NCBI RefSeq assembly: GCF_009720825.1
Contig: NZ_WNKY01000017.1
Location: forward strand, 1 to 64,000
Source of the DNA: Duganella radicis
GTDB taxonomy: Bacteria; Pseudomonadota; Gammaproteobacteria; Burkholderiales; Burkholderiaceae_D
Length of the DNA stretch: 64,000 nucleotides
Direction of reading: 5' to 3'
The translations under genes were made by a program, and so were the position numbers. Shown here in pieces: positions 5,718 through 14,339 of this stretch; the stretch's first letter is position 1, and each line of letters opens with the position of its first letter. Under the pieces are notes generated by a model. That model made no database searches. It had not been told where the DNA came from and saw nothing but the letters and a program-made list of their open reading frames with translations.

Positions 5718-7355
5718 ATGACTAAGCAACTTACTCAAGTCTCCCCGCATTCTCCAGACTGGTATCGCGACGCGATCATCTACCAGGTTTACCCGCGCAG
5801 TTACATGGACAGCAACGGCGACGGTGTGGGCGATCTTCCGGGGATTACGGCAAAGCTGGACTATATCGCATCGCTGGGCGTGGACATCGTCTGGATTTCT
5901 CCGTTCTTCAAATCGCCGATGAAGGACTTCGGCTACGACATTTCCGACTATTGCGACGTCGATCCGCTGTTCGGCACCTTGGCTGACTTCGACACGCTGA
6001 TCGCCAAGGCGCACAGCCTCGGCATCAAGATCATGATCGATCAGGTGATGGCGCATACGGCCGAAGATCACGCCTGGTTCAAGGAGAGCCGCTCCAGCCG
6101 CGACAATCCGAAAGCCGACTGGTACGTCTGGTCCGATCCGGCGCCGGACGGCAATCCGCCGAACAACTGGATGTCGGTGTTTGGCGGCTCGGCGTGGCAG
6201 TGGGACACGCGCCGCCGCCAGTACTACATGCACAATTTCCTGGTCAGCCAGCCGCAGCTCAACTTCCACCATCCGGAAGTACAGCAGGCCCACCTTGACG
6301 CCCTGCGTTTCTGGCTGGAGCGCGGCGTGGACGGCATCCGTCTGGACGCCTGCAACTTCCACTTCCACGACAAGGAACTGCGCAGCAATCCGCCGGCCAC
6401 CGTGCGCGACACCGCCACCGTGTCGGACGTGAACCCATACGGCATGCAGGCCCACATCTACGATAAGACCCGTCCCGAGAACCTGCCGTTCCTGCAAAAG
6501 CTGCGCGCGCTGCTGGATGAATACAAGGCCGTGTCGATCGGCGAAGTGGGCGCGGACGACTCGCTGGCCGTGATGGCCGAGTACACCGCCGGCGGCGACA
6601 AGCTGCAAATGGCCTACAGCTTCAACCTGCTGGTGCCGCAGTGCTCCTCGCACTACATCCGCAAGCAGGTGGAGGCGTTCGAGGCGCGCGTGAAGGGCGG
6701 CTGGGCCTCGTGGTCGGTCGGCAATCACGACGTGCAGCGTGTGGCGACCCGCTGGGGCGGCCCATCCGCGCCGCAGGCGTTCGCCAAGCTGGTGCTGGCG
6801 ATGCAGTTGTCGCTGAAGGGCACGCCTTGCCTGTATCAGGGCGACGAGCTGGCGTTCGCCGAGGCCGACGTGCCGTTCGAGCTGCTGCAAGACCCGTACG
6901 GCATCACCTTCTGGCCGGAGTTCAAGGGCCGCGATGGCTGCCGCACGCCGATCGCCTGGTCGAACCAGGACCATGGCGGCTTCACCACCGGCAAGCCGTG
7001 GTTGCCGGTATCGCCGGACCATCTGGCCAAGGCGGCTTCGGTGCAGGAGCAGGACAAGGAATCGTCGCTGGCCTTTACCCGCGCCTTCATCGCCTGGCGC
7101 CGCCAGCATCCGCAGCTGCTGCGCGGCGATATTGCCTTCTTCGATACGCAGGATCAGGTGCTGGCCCTGCGCCGCGATCTGGCGGGCGAGCGCGGCATCC
7201 TCGCCGTGTTCAATCTGAGCGGCGAAGCCCAGACGGTGGACCTGCCGCAGAGCGCCGGCGCCGAGCAACTGCAAGGTTATGGCCTGCCGGGTAGTGCCGA
7301 AGGCGGCAAAATCACGCTGCCGGCTTATGGCGCGTGGTTCGGCTACGTGAGCTGA
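5718..7355 (+). CDS. GH13 alpha-glucosidase / oligo-1,6-glucosidase type
   Basis: Hydrolyses terminal alpha-glucosidic bonds of malto- or isomalto-oligosaccharides, releasing glucose; no signal peptide, so cytoplasmic. The (beta/alpha)8 start (DAIIYQVYPRSYMDSNGDG) and the four GH13 regions are present: region I near QVMAHT, region II GIRLDACNFH with the nucleophile Asp, region III SIGEV with the acid/base Glu, and region IV GNHDVQR. I prefer the ATG at 5718 (545 residues) because the enzyme fold begins soon after; an in-frame ATG at 5661 would add 19 unlikely residues. The next gene, 72 bases on, is a glucokinase, which would phosphorylate the glucose made here. The exact linkage specificity is not certain. 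Confidence 0.85.
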   Translation: MTKQLTQVSPHSPDWYRDAIIYQVYPRSYMDSNGDGVGDLPGITAKLDYIASLGVDIVWISPFFKSPMKDFGYDISDYCDVDPLFGTLADFDTLIAKAHSLGIKIMIDQVMAHTAEDHAWFKESRSSRDNPKADWYVWSDPAPDGNPPNNWMSVFGGSAWQWDTRRRQYYMHNFLVSQPQLNFHHPEVQQAHLDALRFWLERGVDGIRLDACNFHFHDKELRSNPPATVRDTATVSDVNPYGMQAHIYDKTRPENLPFLQKLRALLDEYKAVSIGEVGADDSLAVMAEYTAGGDKLQMAYSFNLLVPQCSSHYIRKQVEAFEARVKGGWASWSVGNHDVQRVATRWGGPSAPQAFAKLVLAMQLSLKGTPCLYQGDELAFAEADVPFELLQDPYGITFWPEFKGRDGCRTPIAWSNQDHGGFTTGKPWLPVSPDHLAKAASVQEQDKESSLAFTRAFIAWRRQHPQLLRGDIAFFDTQDQVLALRRDLAGERGILAVFNLSGEAQTVDLPQSAGAEQLQGYGLPGSAEGGKITLPAYGAWFGYVS

Positions 7356-7427
7356 GCGGCGGGAAATGCCTTCTTAACACCACGTATTTCAGGTATGCTT
7401 CCGCCAACTGTTTTGACTGAACCGACG

Positions 7428-9299
7428 ATGAAACAAGCTGAAGTGGATCAAAAACTGAATCGCACCGCCTTTGCCGACGGCCCGCGCCTGCTGGCCGACA
7501 TCGGCGCCACCCACGCGCGCTTTGCCCTGCAAACCGCGCCCGGCGAGTTCCGCGCCGTGCGGGTGCTCAAGTGCGACGACTATCCTGACATCGTGGCCAT
7601 GCTGCGGTCCTACCTGTCCGACCACAGCGGCGTGAACCTGAACCATGCCGCGCTGGCGGTGGCCAACCCGGTCAGCGGCGACTACATCCGCATGACCAAC
7701 CGCGACTGGGAATTCTCCACCGACGAGGTGCGCCGCGCGCTGGGCCTGCACACGCTGCTGGTGGTGAATGACTTCACCGCGCTGGCGATGTCGCTGCCGG
7801 GCCTCAAGCCGGCCGACCTGATGCAAGTGGGCGGCGGCAAGCCGGCCTCCAATTCCGTGATCGGCGTGCTGGGACCGGGCACCGGCCTCGGTGTGTCGGG
7901 CGTGATCCCGACCGTGGACGGCTTCGTCACCCTGGGTTCCGAGGGCGGCCACACCAACTTCGCCCCGGCCGACGAGCGCGAATACGCCATCCTGCAATAC
8001 GCATGGCAAACCTGGTCGCACGTCTCGACCGAGCGTCTGATTTCCGGCCCCGGCATGGAAATCATCTACCGTGCCATCGCCAAGCGCAACGGCCGTCAGG
8101 TGCGCGACCTGACCTCGCAAGAGATCATCGCCGGCGCGCTGACCGACAAAGACCCGCTGTGCCTGGAAGTGCTGGAATGCTTCTGCGCCATGCTGGGCGG
8201 CGCCACCGCCAACCTGGCCGTGACGCTGGGCGCCTTCGGCGGCATGTTCATTGGCGGCGGCATCGTGCCGCGTCTCGGCGATTGGTTCACCACCTCGCCG
8301 TTCCGCGCGCGTTTTGAAGCCAAGGGCCGTTTCACCAGCTACCTGGCCGAGATTCCAACCTACGTCATCACCACGCCGAATCCGGCCTTCTACGGCGTGG
8401 CGACGATTCTGTCCGAACACCTGCGCGGTCGCAGCGGCGCCAATACGCTGATGGAACGCGTGCAGCACCTGCAACACGAGCTGACCCCGGCCGAGCAGCG
8501 CGTGGCGCAACTGGTGCTGGAGCAGCCGCGCCTGGTGCTGAACGAGCCGATCGCCGACATCGCGCGTCTGGCCGAAGTCAGCCAGCCGACCGTGATCCGC
8601 TTCTGCCGTTCGCTGGGCTTCCTTGGCCTGGCCGACTTCAAGCTGAAGTTCGCTTCCAGCCTGACCGGCGCGATTCCGGTGCGTCACAGCCAGGTTCGCG
8701 TCAGCGACAGCACGCACGATCTGAGCGCCAAGGTAATCGATAATACTGTTTCCGCGATTCTGAAATTCCGCGATCAGCTGGACGTGCGCTCGCTGGACAA
8801 GGCCATCGCGCTGGTGGCCAAGGCCAAGCGCGTGGAGTTCTACGCCATGGGCAATTCGCGCGTGGTGGCGCTGGACGGCCAGCACAAATTCTTCCGCTTC
8901 CGCATCCCCACCTCGGCCTATGGCGATTCGCACCTGCTGACGCTGGCGGCCGAGCTGCTGAAACCCGGCGATGTGGTGATTGCCATCTCCAACTCGGGCA
9001 AGCTGCCGGACCTGCTGTCGGCGGTGGACGCGGCGCGCGCGGCCGGCGCGGACGTGATCGCCATCACCTCCAGCAACTCGCCGCTGGCGAAGAAGGCCAG
9101 CGTGTGCCTGACGGTGGATCACACCGAGGACAGCACCACCTTCCTGTCGATGATCTCGCGCATCTTGCAGCTGCTGCTGATCGACATCCTGTCGGTGGGC
9201 ATTTCGCTGGACGCGCAGAACTCGCGTCTGGTGGTTGAGCACAAAACTGGCGACGCGGCCGACAACCGCCGTCTGCTGATCTCGCACCTGGACGGTTGA
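7428..9299 (+). CDS. glk: Bifunctional glucokinase / RpiR-family regulator fusion
   Basis: A single 623-residue frame joins two proteins. Residues 1 to about 325 are an ATP-dependent glucokinase: the phosphate-binding motif LLADIGATHARFAL is near the start, and GVLGPGTGLGVSG follows. Residues from about 335 to 410 are an RpiR-type helix-turn-helix (IADIARLAEVSQPTVIRFC), and about 455-600 are a SIS sugar-phosphate-binding domain (VVIAISNSGKLPDL). The same fusion is known in Burkholderiales. It suggests a HexR-like control of Entner-Doudoroff or glucose genes by a protein that also makes glucose-6-phosphate. The ATG at 7428 is favoured over 7395 because homology starts shortly after it. No stop or frame break separates the halves. 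Confidence 0.9.
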   Translation: MKQAEVDQKLNRTAFADGPRLLADIGATHARFALQTAPGEFRAVRVLKCDDYPDIVAMLRSYLSDHSGVNLNHAALAVANPVSGDYIRMTNRDWEFSTDEVRRALGLHTLLVVNDFTALAMSLPGLKPADLMQVGGGKPASNSVIGVLGPGTGLGVSGVIPTVDGFVTLGSEGGHTNFAPADEREYAILQYAWQTWSHVSTERLISGPGMEIIYRAIAKRNGRQVRDLTSQEIIAGALTDKDPLCLEVLECFCAMLGGATANLAVTLGAFGGMFIGGGIVPRLGDWFTTSPFRARFEAKGRFTSYLAEIPTYVITTPNPAFYGVATILSEHLRGRSGANTLMERVQHLQHELTPAEQRVAQLVLEQPRLVLNEPIADIARLAEVSQPTVIRFCRSLGFLGLADFKLKFASSLTGAIPVRHSQVRVSDSTHDLSAKVIDNTVSAILKFRDQLDVRSLDKAIALVAKAKRVEFYAMGNSRVVALDGQHKFFRFRIPTSAYGDSHLLTLAAELLKPGDVVIAISNSGKLPDLLSAVDAARAAGADVIAITSSNSPLAKKASVCLTVDHTEDSTTFLSMISRILQLLLIDILSVGISLDAQNSRLVVEHKTGDAADNRRLLISHLDG

Positions 9300-9341
9300 T
9301 CGCCTGATACAAAACGATACTTGAACTCCTGTCGTAATGGT

Positions 9342-9372
9342 TTAAGATATATCTTAATAAGTTATATCTTAA
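9342..9372. promoter_or_regulatory. Probable PadR operator
   Basis: TTAAGATATATCTTAA at 9342-9357 is a perfect 16-bp palindrome, and its right half TATATCTTAA recurs at 9363-9372, 15 bases on, ending at the ribosome binding site (AAGGAG, 9370-9375). Its position immediately before the padR start makes autorepression the simplest reading. Confidence 0.7.
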
Positions 9373-9382
9373 GGAGTTCATC

Positions 9383-9832
9383 ATGCGCGGACCTAAAATG
9401 TTCGATGCTGGCGCCATGCGCTACGTTGTGTTGCAACTGATCGCGGAAAAACCGCGTCACGGTTACGACATCATCAAGGAACTGGAGCAGCGCTCGGGCG
9501 GCGGTTATTCGCCCAGCCCGGGCGCCATCTATCCGCTGTTGTCGATGCTGCTGGACATGGGCCACGTGGTGGCCTCGGCCGACGGCAACAAGAAGCTGCA
9601 CACCATCACCCCCGAAGGCGAGGCTTTTCTGGCCGACAACCGCCAGTTCGTCGACGCCATCCTGGCCCGCCTGGCCGACCCCGACGAGCACCGCGAAGGC
9701 CTGCGTGCCGCCATGCACGAGCTGAAACAGGCGGCCATCGAGCAGGCCCGCGCCACCAATCACAATCCTGAACGTATCGAGCAAATCCGCGCCATCCTGC
9801 GCCAGGCCGTGGTCGATATCAACGCATTATGA
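9383..9832 (+). CDS. PadR-family transcriptional regulator
   Basis: This 149-residue protein has the PadR winged helix at residues 10-90 (YVVLQLIAEKPRHGYDIIKELEQR, then YSPSPGAIYPLLSML and the wing) and a C-terminal helical dimerisation region. PadR proteins repress detoxification or efflux genes until a small aromatic or drug ligand binds. The stop overlaps the start of the downstream MFS transporter by four bases (ATGA), so the two are translationally coupled and the pump is the likely target. The palindrome just upstream fits autorepression. AAGGAG precedes the ATG at good spacing. Confidence 0.9.
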   Translation: MRGPKMFDAGAMRYVVLQLIAEKPRHGYDIIKELEQRSGGGYSPSPGAIYPLLSMLLDMGHVVASADGNKKLHTITPEGEAFLADNRQFVDAILARLADPDEHREGLRAAMHELKQAAIEQARATNHNPERIEQIRAILRQAVVDINAL

Positions 9833-11070
9833 GCGCCGCACTGACCCCGACGCGCGAACGCGTCGTTCTATGGCTGCTGGCGCTGACGCAGTTCACCGTC
9901 ATCATGGACTTCATGGTGATGATGCCGCTGGCGCCGCAGCTGATGCAGGCCTTCCACATCGAACCGGCCGCCGTTTCGGGCGCGGTATCGGCCTACGCCT
10001 GGTGCGCCGGCCTTTCCGGCCTGGCCGCCGCCATGTACATCGACCGCTTCGACCGCCGCAAGCTGCTGCTGACGGTGTTCGCGCTATTCACGTTGTCCAA
10101 CCTGGCGTGCGCCGCCGCGCCCAACTTCCATGTGCTGGTGCTGTCGCGCGCGTTTGCCGGGCTGACCGGCGGCATTCTGGGCACCATCGTCATGGCCATC
10201 ATCGGCGACCTGATCCCGGTTGAGCGGCGCGGCGCCGCCACCGGCGTGGTGATGACCTCGTTCAGCATGGCCTCGGTGGCCGGCGTGCCGACCGGCGTGA
10301 TGCTGGCCGCGCATTATGGCTGGGCCTCGCCGTTCTACATTCTGGTGGTGTGTTCGCTGCCGATCCTGCTGTTGGCCGCGCGCGTGCTGCCGGCGCTGGA
10401 CAGCCACCTGCCCAACCGCGTGCCGTTGTCGGCCATGCTGCCCAACCTGATCGCGCTGTACAAGGAACCCATGCACCTCAAGGCCTTCCTGCTGTCGGTG
10501 GTGAACATGATGACGGGCATGATGGTGATTCCCTTCATCTCGCCCGTGTTGGTCAGCAATGTCGGCTTGCAGCCGGCGCAGATCACCTACGTCTACCTGG
10601 CCGGCGGCCTGGCGACTTTCTTCACCGCCCGCATGATCGGCAAATGGTCGGACCAGCATGGCGCGCAGAAGGTGTACCGCATCGTCTCGCTGCTGTTCAT
10701 CCTGCCGGTGCTGTTCATCACCCACATCCCGGTGATGCCGCTGGTGGGCGTGATGCTGTTCTTCCCGTTCTTTATGGTGCTGGCCTCGGGCCGCAATATC
10801 CCCATGCAGGCGCTGATGACCACGGTGCCGGACCCGAGCCGGCGCGGGGCTTTCCTCAGCGCCAACGCCGCCATTCAGCAGGTCGGCACCGGGCTCGGCG
10901 CCTTGCTGGGCGGGCTGACGCTGCATACGGAAGTGTCGGGCCACATCAGCGGCTACGGCCTGAACGGCTGGATCGCGGCCGGCATGGCCGTGCTGACGGT
11001 GCTGTGGGTGGGGCAGGTGCGCGGCGCCGCGTTCAAGGCGGCGCCAGCGGGGCAAGCCAAGGCCGCCTAG
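9829..11070 (+). CDS. MFS efflux transporter (DHA1, AraJ-like)
   Basis: A 413-residue inner-membrane protein with 12 predicted helices. The loop between helices 2 and 3 has the MFS motif A form (YIDRFDRRKLL) and the region after helix 5 has a motif-C-like GVPTGVMLA. It probably exports drugs, sugars or aromatic compounds with proton antiport; the substrate is unknown. The ATG overlaps the padR stop, so the gene is cotranscribed with and probably controlled by PadR. Its TAG stop shares the palindromic CTAG at 11067-11070 with the stop of the converging gene. Confidence 0.85.
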   Translation: MSAALTPTRERVVLWLLALTQFTVIMDFMVMMPLAPQLMQAFHIEPAAVSGAVSAYAWCAGLSGLAAAMYIDRFDRRKLLLTVFALFTLSNLACAAAPNFHVLVLSRAFAGLTGGILGTIVMAIIGDLIPVERRGAATGVVMTSFSMASVAGVPTGVMLAAHYGWASPFYILVVCSLPILLLAARVLPALDSHLPNRVPLSAMLPNLIALYKEPMHLKAFLLSVVNMMTGMMVIPFISPVLVSNVGLQPAQITYVYLAGGLATFFTARMIGKWSDQHGAQKVYRIVSLLFILPVLFITHIPVMPLVGVMLFFPFFMVLASGRNIPMQALMTTVPDPSRRGAFLSANAAIQQVGTGLGALLGGLTLHTEVSGHISGYGLNGWIAAGMAVLTVLWVGQVRGAAFKAAPAGQAKAA

Positions 11071-11645
11071 TTGTCGATGGCGGTGCGCTTGGACGGATGC
11101 TTCTCGCGCCGCCAGCGCGCCAGGCTGATGACCTCGTCGCTGCTGGCGTCTTCCACCAGAATCTCGTCGTCGCTGGACGACACCAGGAAGCTTTCCCAGC
11201 GCAGCGCCGACTCGGCGCTGTTTTCCACGTAGCTGAACTGCCAGTAGCTCTTGCCGTTCAGCTTGCGCGGCATCGGATCGTATTCCAGCAGGCCGCCATG
11301 CGCCTTGCCGCCCGAATTCTTCTCGATCAGCGCCGACCATGCTTGCAGTTCCGGCAACGCCATCAGGGCGGCGGCGCCTTGTTCCTTGGTGCGGATGGCC
11401 TTGGGTTCGCCCGGCGGCGCCGGGTCCTTGATCTCCGCCGCGCGGTGCGGCGCGGCGGCCGGCGCGGGCTTGACGGCCGAGGCCGCGCTGCTGGCGCTGG
11501 CCGACGCCGCCACAGGAACCTTGACCGTCACCTGCGATTCGGCCGATGGGGCAGCGGCAAACCAGGCGGCCAAGCCCAGCGCAATCACCGTCGTCGCGAC
11601 GCCGGCGGCGATCAGTTTGCGGGAGGACTGCTTGCTTAATTCCAT
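11067..11645 (-). CDS. Membrane-anchored hypothetical protein
   Basis: The 192-residue product has a short basic N-terminus, one hydrophobic segment at about residues 11-31 (LIAAGVATTVIALGLAAWF), then an Ala/Pro/Ser-rich linker to about residue 75, and a soluble domain of about 110 residues with aromatic motifs (YWQFSYVENSAESALRWESF). The layout suggests a periplasmic domain tethered to the inner membrane. I do not recognise the family. It converges on the MFS gene with overlapping stop codons and is divergent from the dgo operon, sharing its control region. Confidence 0.7.
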   Translation of the reverse strand: MELSKQSSRKLIAAGVATTVIALGLAAWFAAAPSAESQVTVKVPVAASASASSAASAVKPAPAAAPHRAAEIKDPAPPGEPKAIRTKEQGAAALMALPELQAWSALIEKNSGGKAHGGLLEYDPMPRKLNGKSYWQFSYVENSAESALRWESFLVSSSDDEILVEDASSDEVISLARWRREKHPSKRTAIDN

Positions 11646-11672
11646 GGGAAGGAGAGCTGAGACATTTTATTG

Positions 11673-11750
11673 TCGGCCATACTAAACTAAAGGCATCTCA
11701 GGGGCAACTTTTTGGCGGGTTTCCGCGCGCCGCCTATATTATTTTGGTAT
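11673..11750. promoter_or_regulatory. Candidate regulator sites upstream of dgoK
   Basis: TCGGCCATACTAA at 11673-11685 matches, at 12 of 13 bases and on the opposite strand, 28676-28688 upstream of the TonB receptor. TATA-N6-TGGTAT at 11735-11750 has the same spacing as 28667-28682. Both fit a T-N11-A LysR-type box. The pairing is inference from two sites only. Confidence 0.4.
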
Positions 11751-11829
11751 TACTCTGGCGAGATAATTCATTGGCTGTTGAGGTGGCTTTTTCGTAACAT
11801 CGACGCAGCATGAGTAAAGGAACCGCTGA

Positions 11830-12723
11830 GTGAACAAGCATATTTTGGGGATAGACTGGGGCACGAGCAACCGCCGTGCTTATCTGATAGATCAAGACGG
11901 CGCCTGCCTGGCTGAGCACGAAGACGGCCAGGGCATGCTGGCCGTGGGCGGCCGTGAGCATTTCGGCGCCTCGCTGGCCGGCGTGCTGGCGGCCATGAAG
12001 TTGCCGGACGACGTGCCGGTCATCATGTCCGGCATGGTCGGCAGCGCCTCGGGCTGGCAGGAAGTCAGCTACCTGGATGCCTCGGTGCCGCTGGAGCAAC
12101 TGCCGCGGCACCTGGCCGCCGTCACCGATCCCGCCTGGGCCGGCCGCGCGCACATTGTTCCCGGCTACGTCTACCGCAACGGCGCCGCCGCCGACGTCAT
12201 GCGCGGCGAGGAGACCCAACTGCTGGGCGCGGTGGCGCAAGGTCATCGCGACGGCTGGCTGGTGCTGCCGGGTACCCACAGCAAGTGGGTGCTGCTGCGC
12301 GACGGCGTGATCCAGTCGTTTGCCACCTATATGACCGGCGAGCTGTTCGCCATGCTGTCCAAGGGCGGCACGCTGTCCGTCATGATGGACGGCGATACTG
12401 CCAACGCCGAGGGCTTTGTCACCGGCCTCAACCAGGCGGCCAGACATGAGCCGCTGTCGAATTCCCTGTTCCGCGTGCGCGCGGGCGTGGTGTCGCGTTC
12501 GGCCCCGGCCGAGCAGGCGGCGGCCACCATCAGCGGCCTGCTGATCGGCGCCGAGTTTGCCGCCGCCGCGCGCGCGGCCGAAGGGCAGGGCATTGCCGTG
12601 ATCGGTTCGCCGGCGCTGGCGGCGCGCTATGCCGTGGCCGCCGAACATTTCGGCTTGAGCTGCACCGTGCTCGACCCACATCAGGTGTATTGCACCGCCG
12701 TTTCCCAATTCCTCAAGGCTTAA
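11830..12723 (+). CDS. dgoK: 2-dehydro-3-deoxygalactonokinase
   Basis: Phosphorylates 2-keto-3-deoxygalactonate with ATP to give 2-keto-3-deoxy-6-phosphogalactonate, the fourth step of oxidative galactose breakdown; cytoplasmic. The 297-residue product has the family's N-terminal phosphate-binding motif (ILGIDWGTSNRRAYL), the GMVGSASGWQEV block and the conserved LPGTHSKWVLL near the middle. The start is GTG at 11830 with AAGGA upstream. It heads an operon with dgoA (two bases later), the lactonase gene and the galactanase gene. Confidence 0.9.
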   Translation: MNKHILGIDWGTSNRRAYLIDQDGACLAEHEDGQGMLAVGGREHFGASLAGVLAAMKLPDDVPVIMSGMVGSASGWQEVSYLDASVPLEQLPRHLAAVTDPAWAGRAHIVPGYVYRNGAAADVMRGEETQLLGAVAQGHRDGWLVLPGTHSKWVLLRDGVIQSFATYMTGELFAMLSKGGTLSVMMDGDTANAEGFVTGLNQAARHEPLSNSLFRVRAGVVSRSAPAEQAAATISGLLIGAEFAAAARAAEGQGIAVIGSPALAARYAVAAEHFGLSCTVLDPHQVYCTAVSQFLKA

Positions 12724-12725
12724 TC

Positions 12726-13349
12726 ATGACTACTCCATCCCATCCAAGCACGCCGCTGGTTGCCATCCTGCGCGGCCTGAATCCCGCCGAGGCGGTCGAT
12801 GTCGCCAAGGTGCTGCACGCGGCCGGCTTCCGCGCGCTGGAAGTGCCGCTCAACCGTCCGGGCGCGATCGAGGCGATCGCCTCCATCGTCAAGCTGGACT
12901 TGCCGGACACGCTGGTTGGCGGCGGCACCATGCTCAACGTCGAGCACGTGGAGGCCGTGCATGCGGCCGGCGGCCGTCTGCTGGTCTCGCCGAACTGCGT
13001 GCCGGCCGTGATCCGCCGTGCCGCCGATCTGGGCATGTATTGCGCGCCGGGCGTGGCCACGCCGACCGAGGCGTTCGCCGCGCTGGACGCCGGCGCCCAC
13101 GCGCTGAAAATTTTCCCGGCCGAGTCGGTCGGCCATGGCGGCATCAAGGCGCTCAAGAGCGTGCTGCCGGCCGGCACGCCGGTGTGGCCGGTGGGCGGCG
13201 TGTCGCCGGAGACCATGGCGGCGTGGGTGAAAGCCGGCGCCACCGGTTTCGGCATCGGCGGCAATCTGTACACGCCGGGCGTGACGCTGGAGCAGTTGAA
13301 AGAACGGGCGGAAGCCTTTGTCTCCACCTGGCGCACTTTGGCCGCATAA
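12726..13349 (+). CDS. dgoA: 2-dehydro-3-deoxy-6-phosphogalactonate aldolase
   Basis: Cleaves 2-keto-3-deoxy-6-phosphogalactonate to pyruvate and glyceraldehyde-3-phosphate, the last step of the pathway. The 207-residue class I aldolase of the KDPG/KDPGal family shows the catalytic Glu region (FRALEVPLNRPG), GGGTMLN, and the Schiff-base lysine in HALKIFPAES, followed by the phosphate-binding PVGGV. The ATG at 12726 is right after the dgoK stop; an in-frame TTG at 12690 lies inside dgoK and is not needed. Tight spacing indicates cotranscription with dgoK. Confidence 0.9.
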   Translation: MTTPSHPSTPLVAILRGLNPAEAVDVAKVLHAAGFRALEVPLNRPGAIEAIASIVKLDLPDTLVGGGTMLNVEHVEAVHAAGGRLLVSPNCVPAVIRRAADLGMYCAPGVATPTEAFAALDAGAHALKIFPAESVGHGGIKALKSVLPAGTPVWPVGGVSPETMAAWVKAGATGFGIGGNLYTPGVTLEQLKERAEAFVSTWRTLAA

Positions 13350-13362
13350 AGGAATCGAATCG

Positions 13363-14244
13363 ATGAGCAAGCATGACGTGCAATGCCTGTGGGAAGTGAA
13401 CGCCCAGCTGGGCGAAGGCCCGCTGTGGGTGGCGGAACAGAACCGCCTGTACTTTGTCGACCTGAAGAACCAGACCCTGCACTCGCAGGATGTGGTCAGC
13501 GGCCAGCGCCGCAGCTGGACCATGCCGGACTACATCTGCTGGCTGATCGCGCGCCGCGACGGCGACGGTTTCATGGCCGGCCTGCGCGACGGCATCGCCC
13601 GCGTGTGGCTGGAGCCGGAGCTGCGCATCGAGTACCTGCACCGTCCGTTCGCCGAGGGCAGCGGCCTGCGCATGAATGACGCCAAGGTCGACAGCGCCGG
13701 CCGCATCTGGGCCGGTTCCATGCACAACACCGATTACGCGCAAGCCATCGGCACCCTGTTCCGGCTCGACACCGACCTGACGCTGCACGCGGCCGACACC
13801 GGCTACCACATCTGCAACGGCCCGACCTTCAGCCTGGACGGCGCCACCATGTACCACACCGACAGCTACGAAGGCCGCACCTATGCCTATCCGCTGTCCG
13901 CCAACGGCACGCTGGGCGCGCCGCGCATCTGGCGCCAGTTCGGCGAAGGCGAAGGTTCGCCGGACGGCATGACGGTCGACAGCGAAGGTTGCGTGTGGAT
14001 CGCGCAATGGGGCGGCAGCCGCGTGTGCCGCTACTCGCCGGAAGGCGAGTTGCTGGACACCATCCCGGTCCCGGTGCGCAATCCCGCCTCCTGCGCCTTT
14101 GGCGGCGCCGATCTGAAGACCCTCTACATCACCACCGCGCGCGAAGACAACACGCCCGAGCAGCTGGCGGCCCATCCGCTGACCGGCGCCGTGTTTGCCG
14201 TGCGCGTGGACGTGGCCGGCGTGCCTGCCGGCCGCTTCGGCTGA
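13363..14244 (+). CDS. SMP-30/gluconolactonase-family sugar lactonase
   Basis: A 293-residue six-bladed beta-propeller expected to open galactono-1,4-lactone to galactonate, using one divalent metal. Family marks are the N-terminal LGEGPLWVAEQNRLYFVD with the metal Glu, RMNDAKVDSAGRIWAG with the Asn/Asp pair, and SPDGMTVDSEGCVWIAQW near the end. The ATG at 13363 has GGAAT upstream and lies 13 bases after dgoA. No signal peptide, so it acts in the cytoplasm. Position in the dgo operon supports galactonolactonase over arabinolactonase, but the enzymes are close relatives. Confidence 0.85.
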   Translation: MSKHDVQCLWEVNAQLGEGPLWVAEQNRLYFVDLKNQTLHSQDVVSGQRRSWTMPDYICWLIARRDGDGFMAGLRDGIARVWLEPELRIEYLHRPFAEGSGLRMNDAKVDSAGRIWAGSMHNTDYAQAIGTLFRLDTDLTLHAADTGYHICNGPTFSLDGATMYHTDSYEGRTYAYPLSANGTLGAPRIWRQFGEGEGSPDGMTVDSEGCVWIAQWGGSRVCRYSPEGELLDTIPVPVRNPASCAFGGADLKTLYITTAREDNTPEQLAAHPLTGAVFAVRVDVAGVPAGRFG

Positions 14245-14339
14245 CCAGACATCTCTGCTGTACCCCGCTGTAGCAATATGCCGCGCGTAGCGGCAGGGAT
14301 GTGTTCATCCCATCAATAACTAAAAACACTGGAGACTAT

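Noticed and set aside
7389..9287. Open frame of over 600 codons on the strand opposite the glucokinase fusion
   Set aside because: It mirrors the real gene in a GC-rich genome, is rich in Arg/His/Gln/Val, and has no recognisable domain.
14266..14293. Hairpin CCGCT...AGCGG before the galactanase gene as a terminator
   Set aside because: Short stem, long loop and no T-run; the operon probably continues through it.
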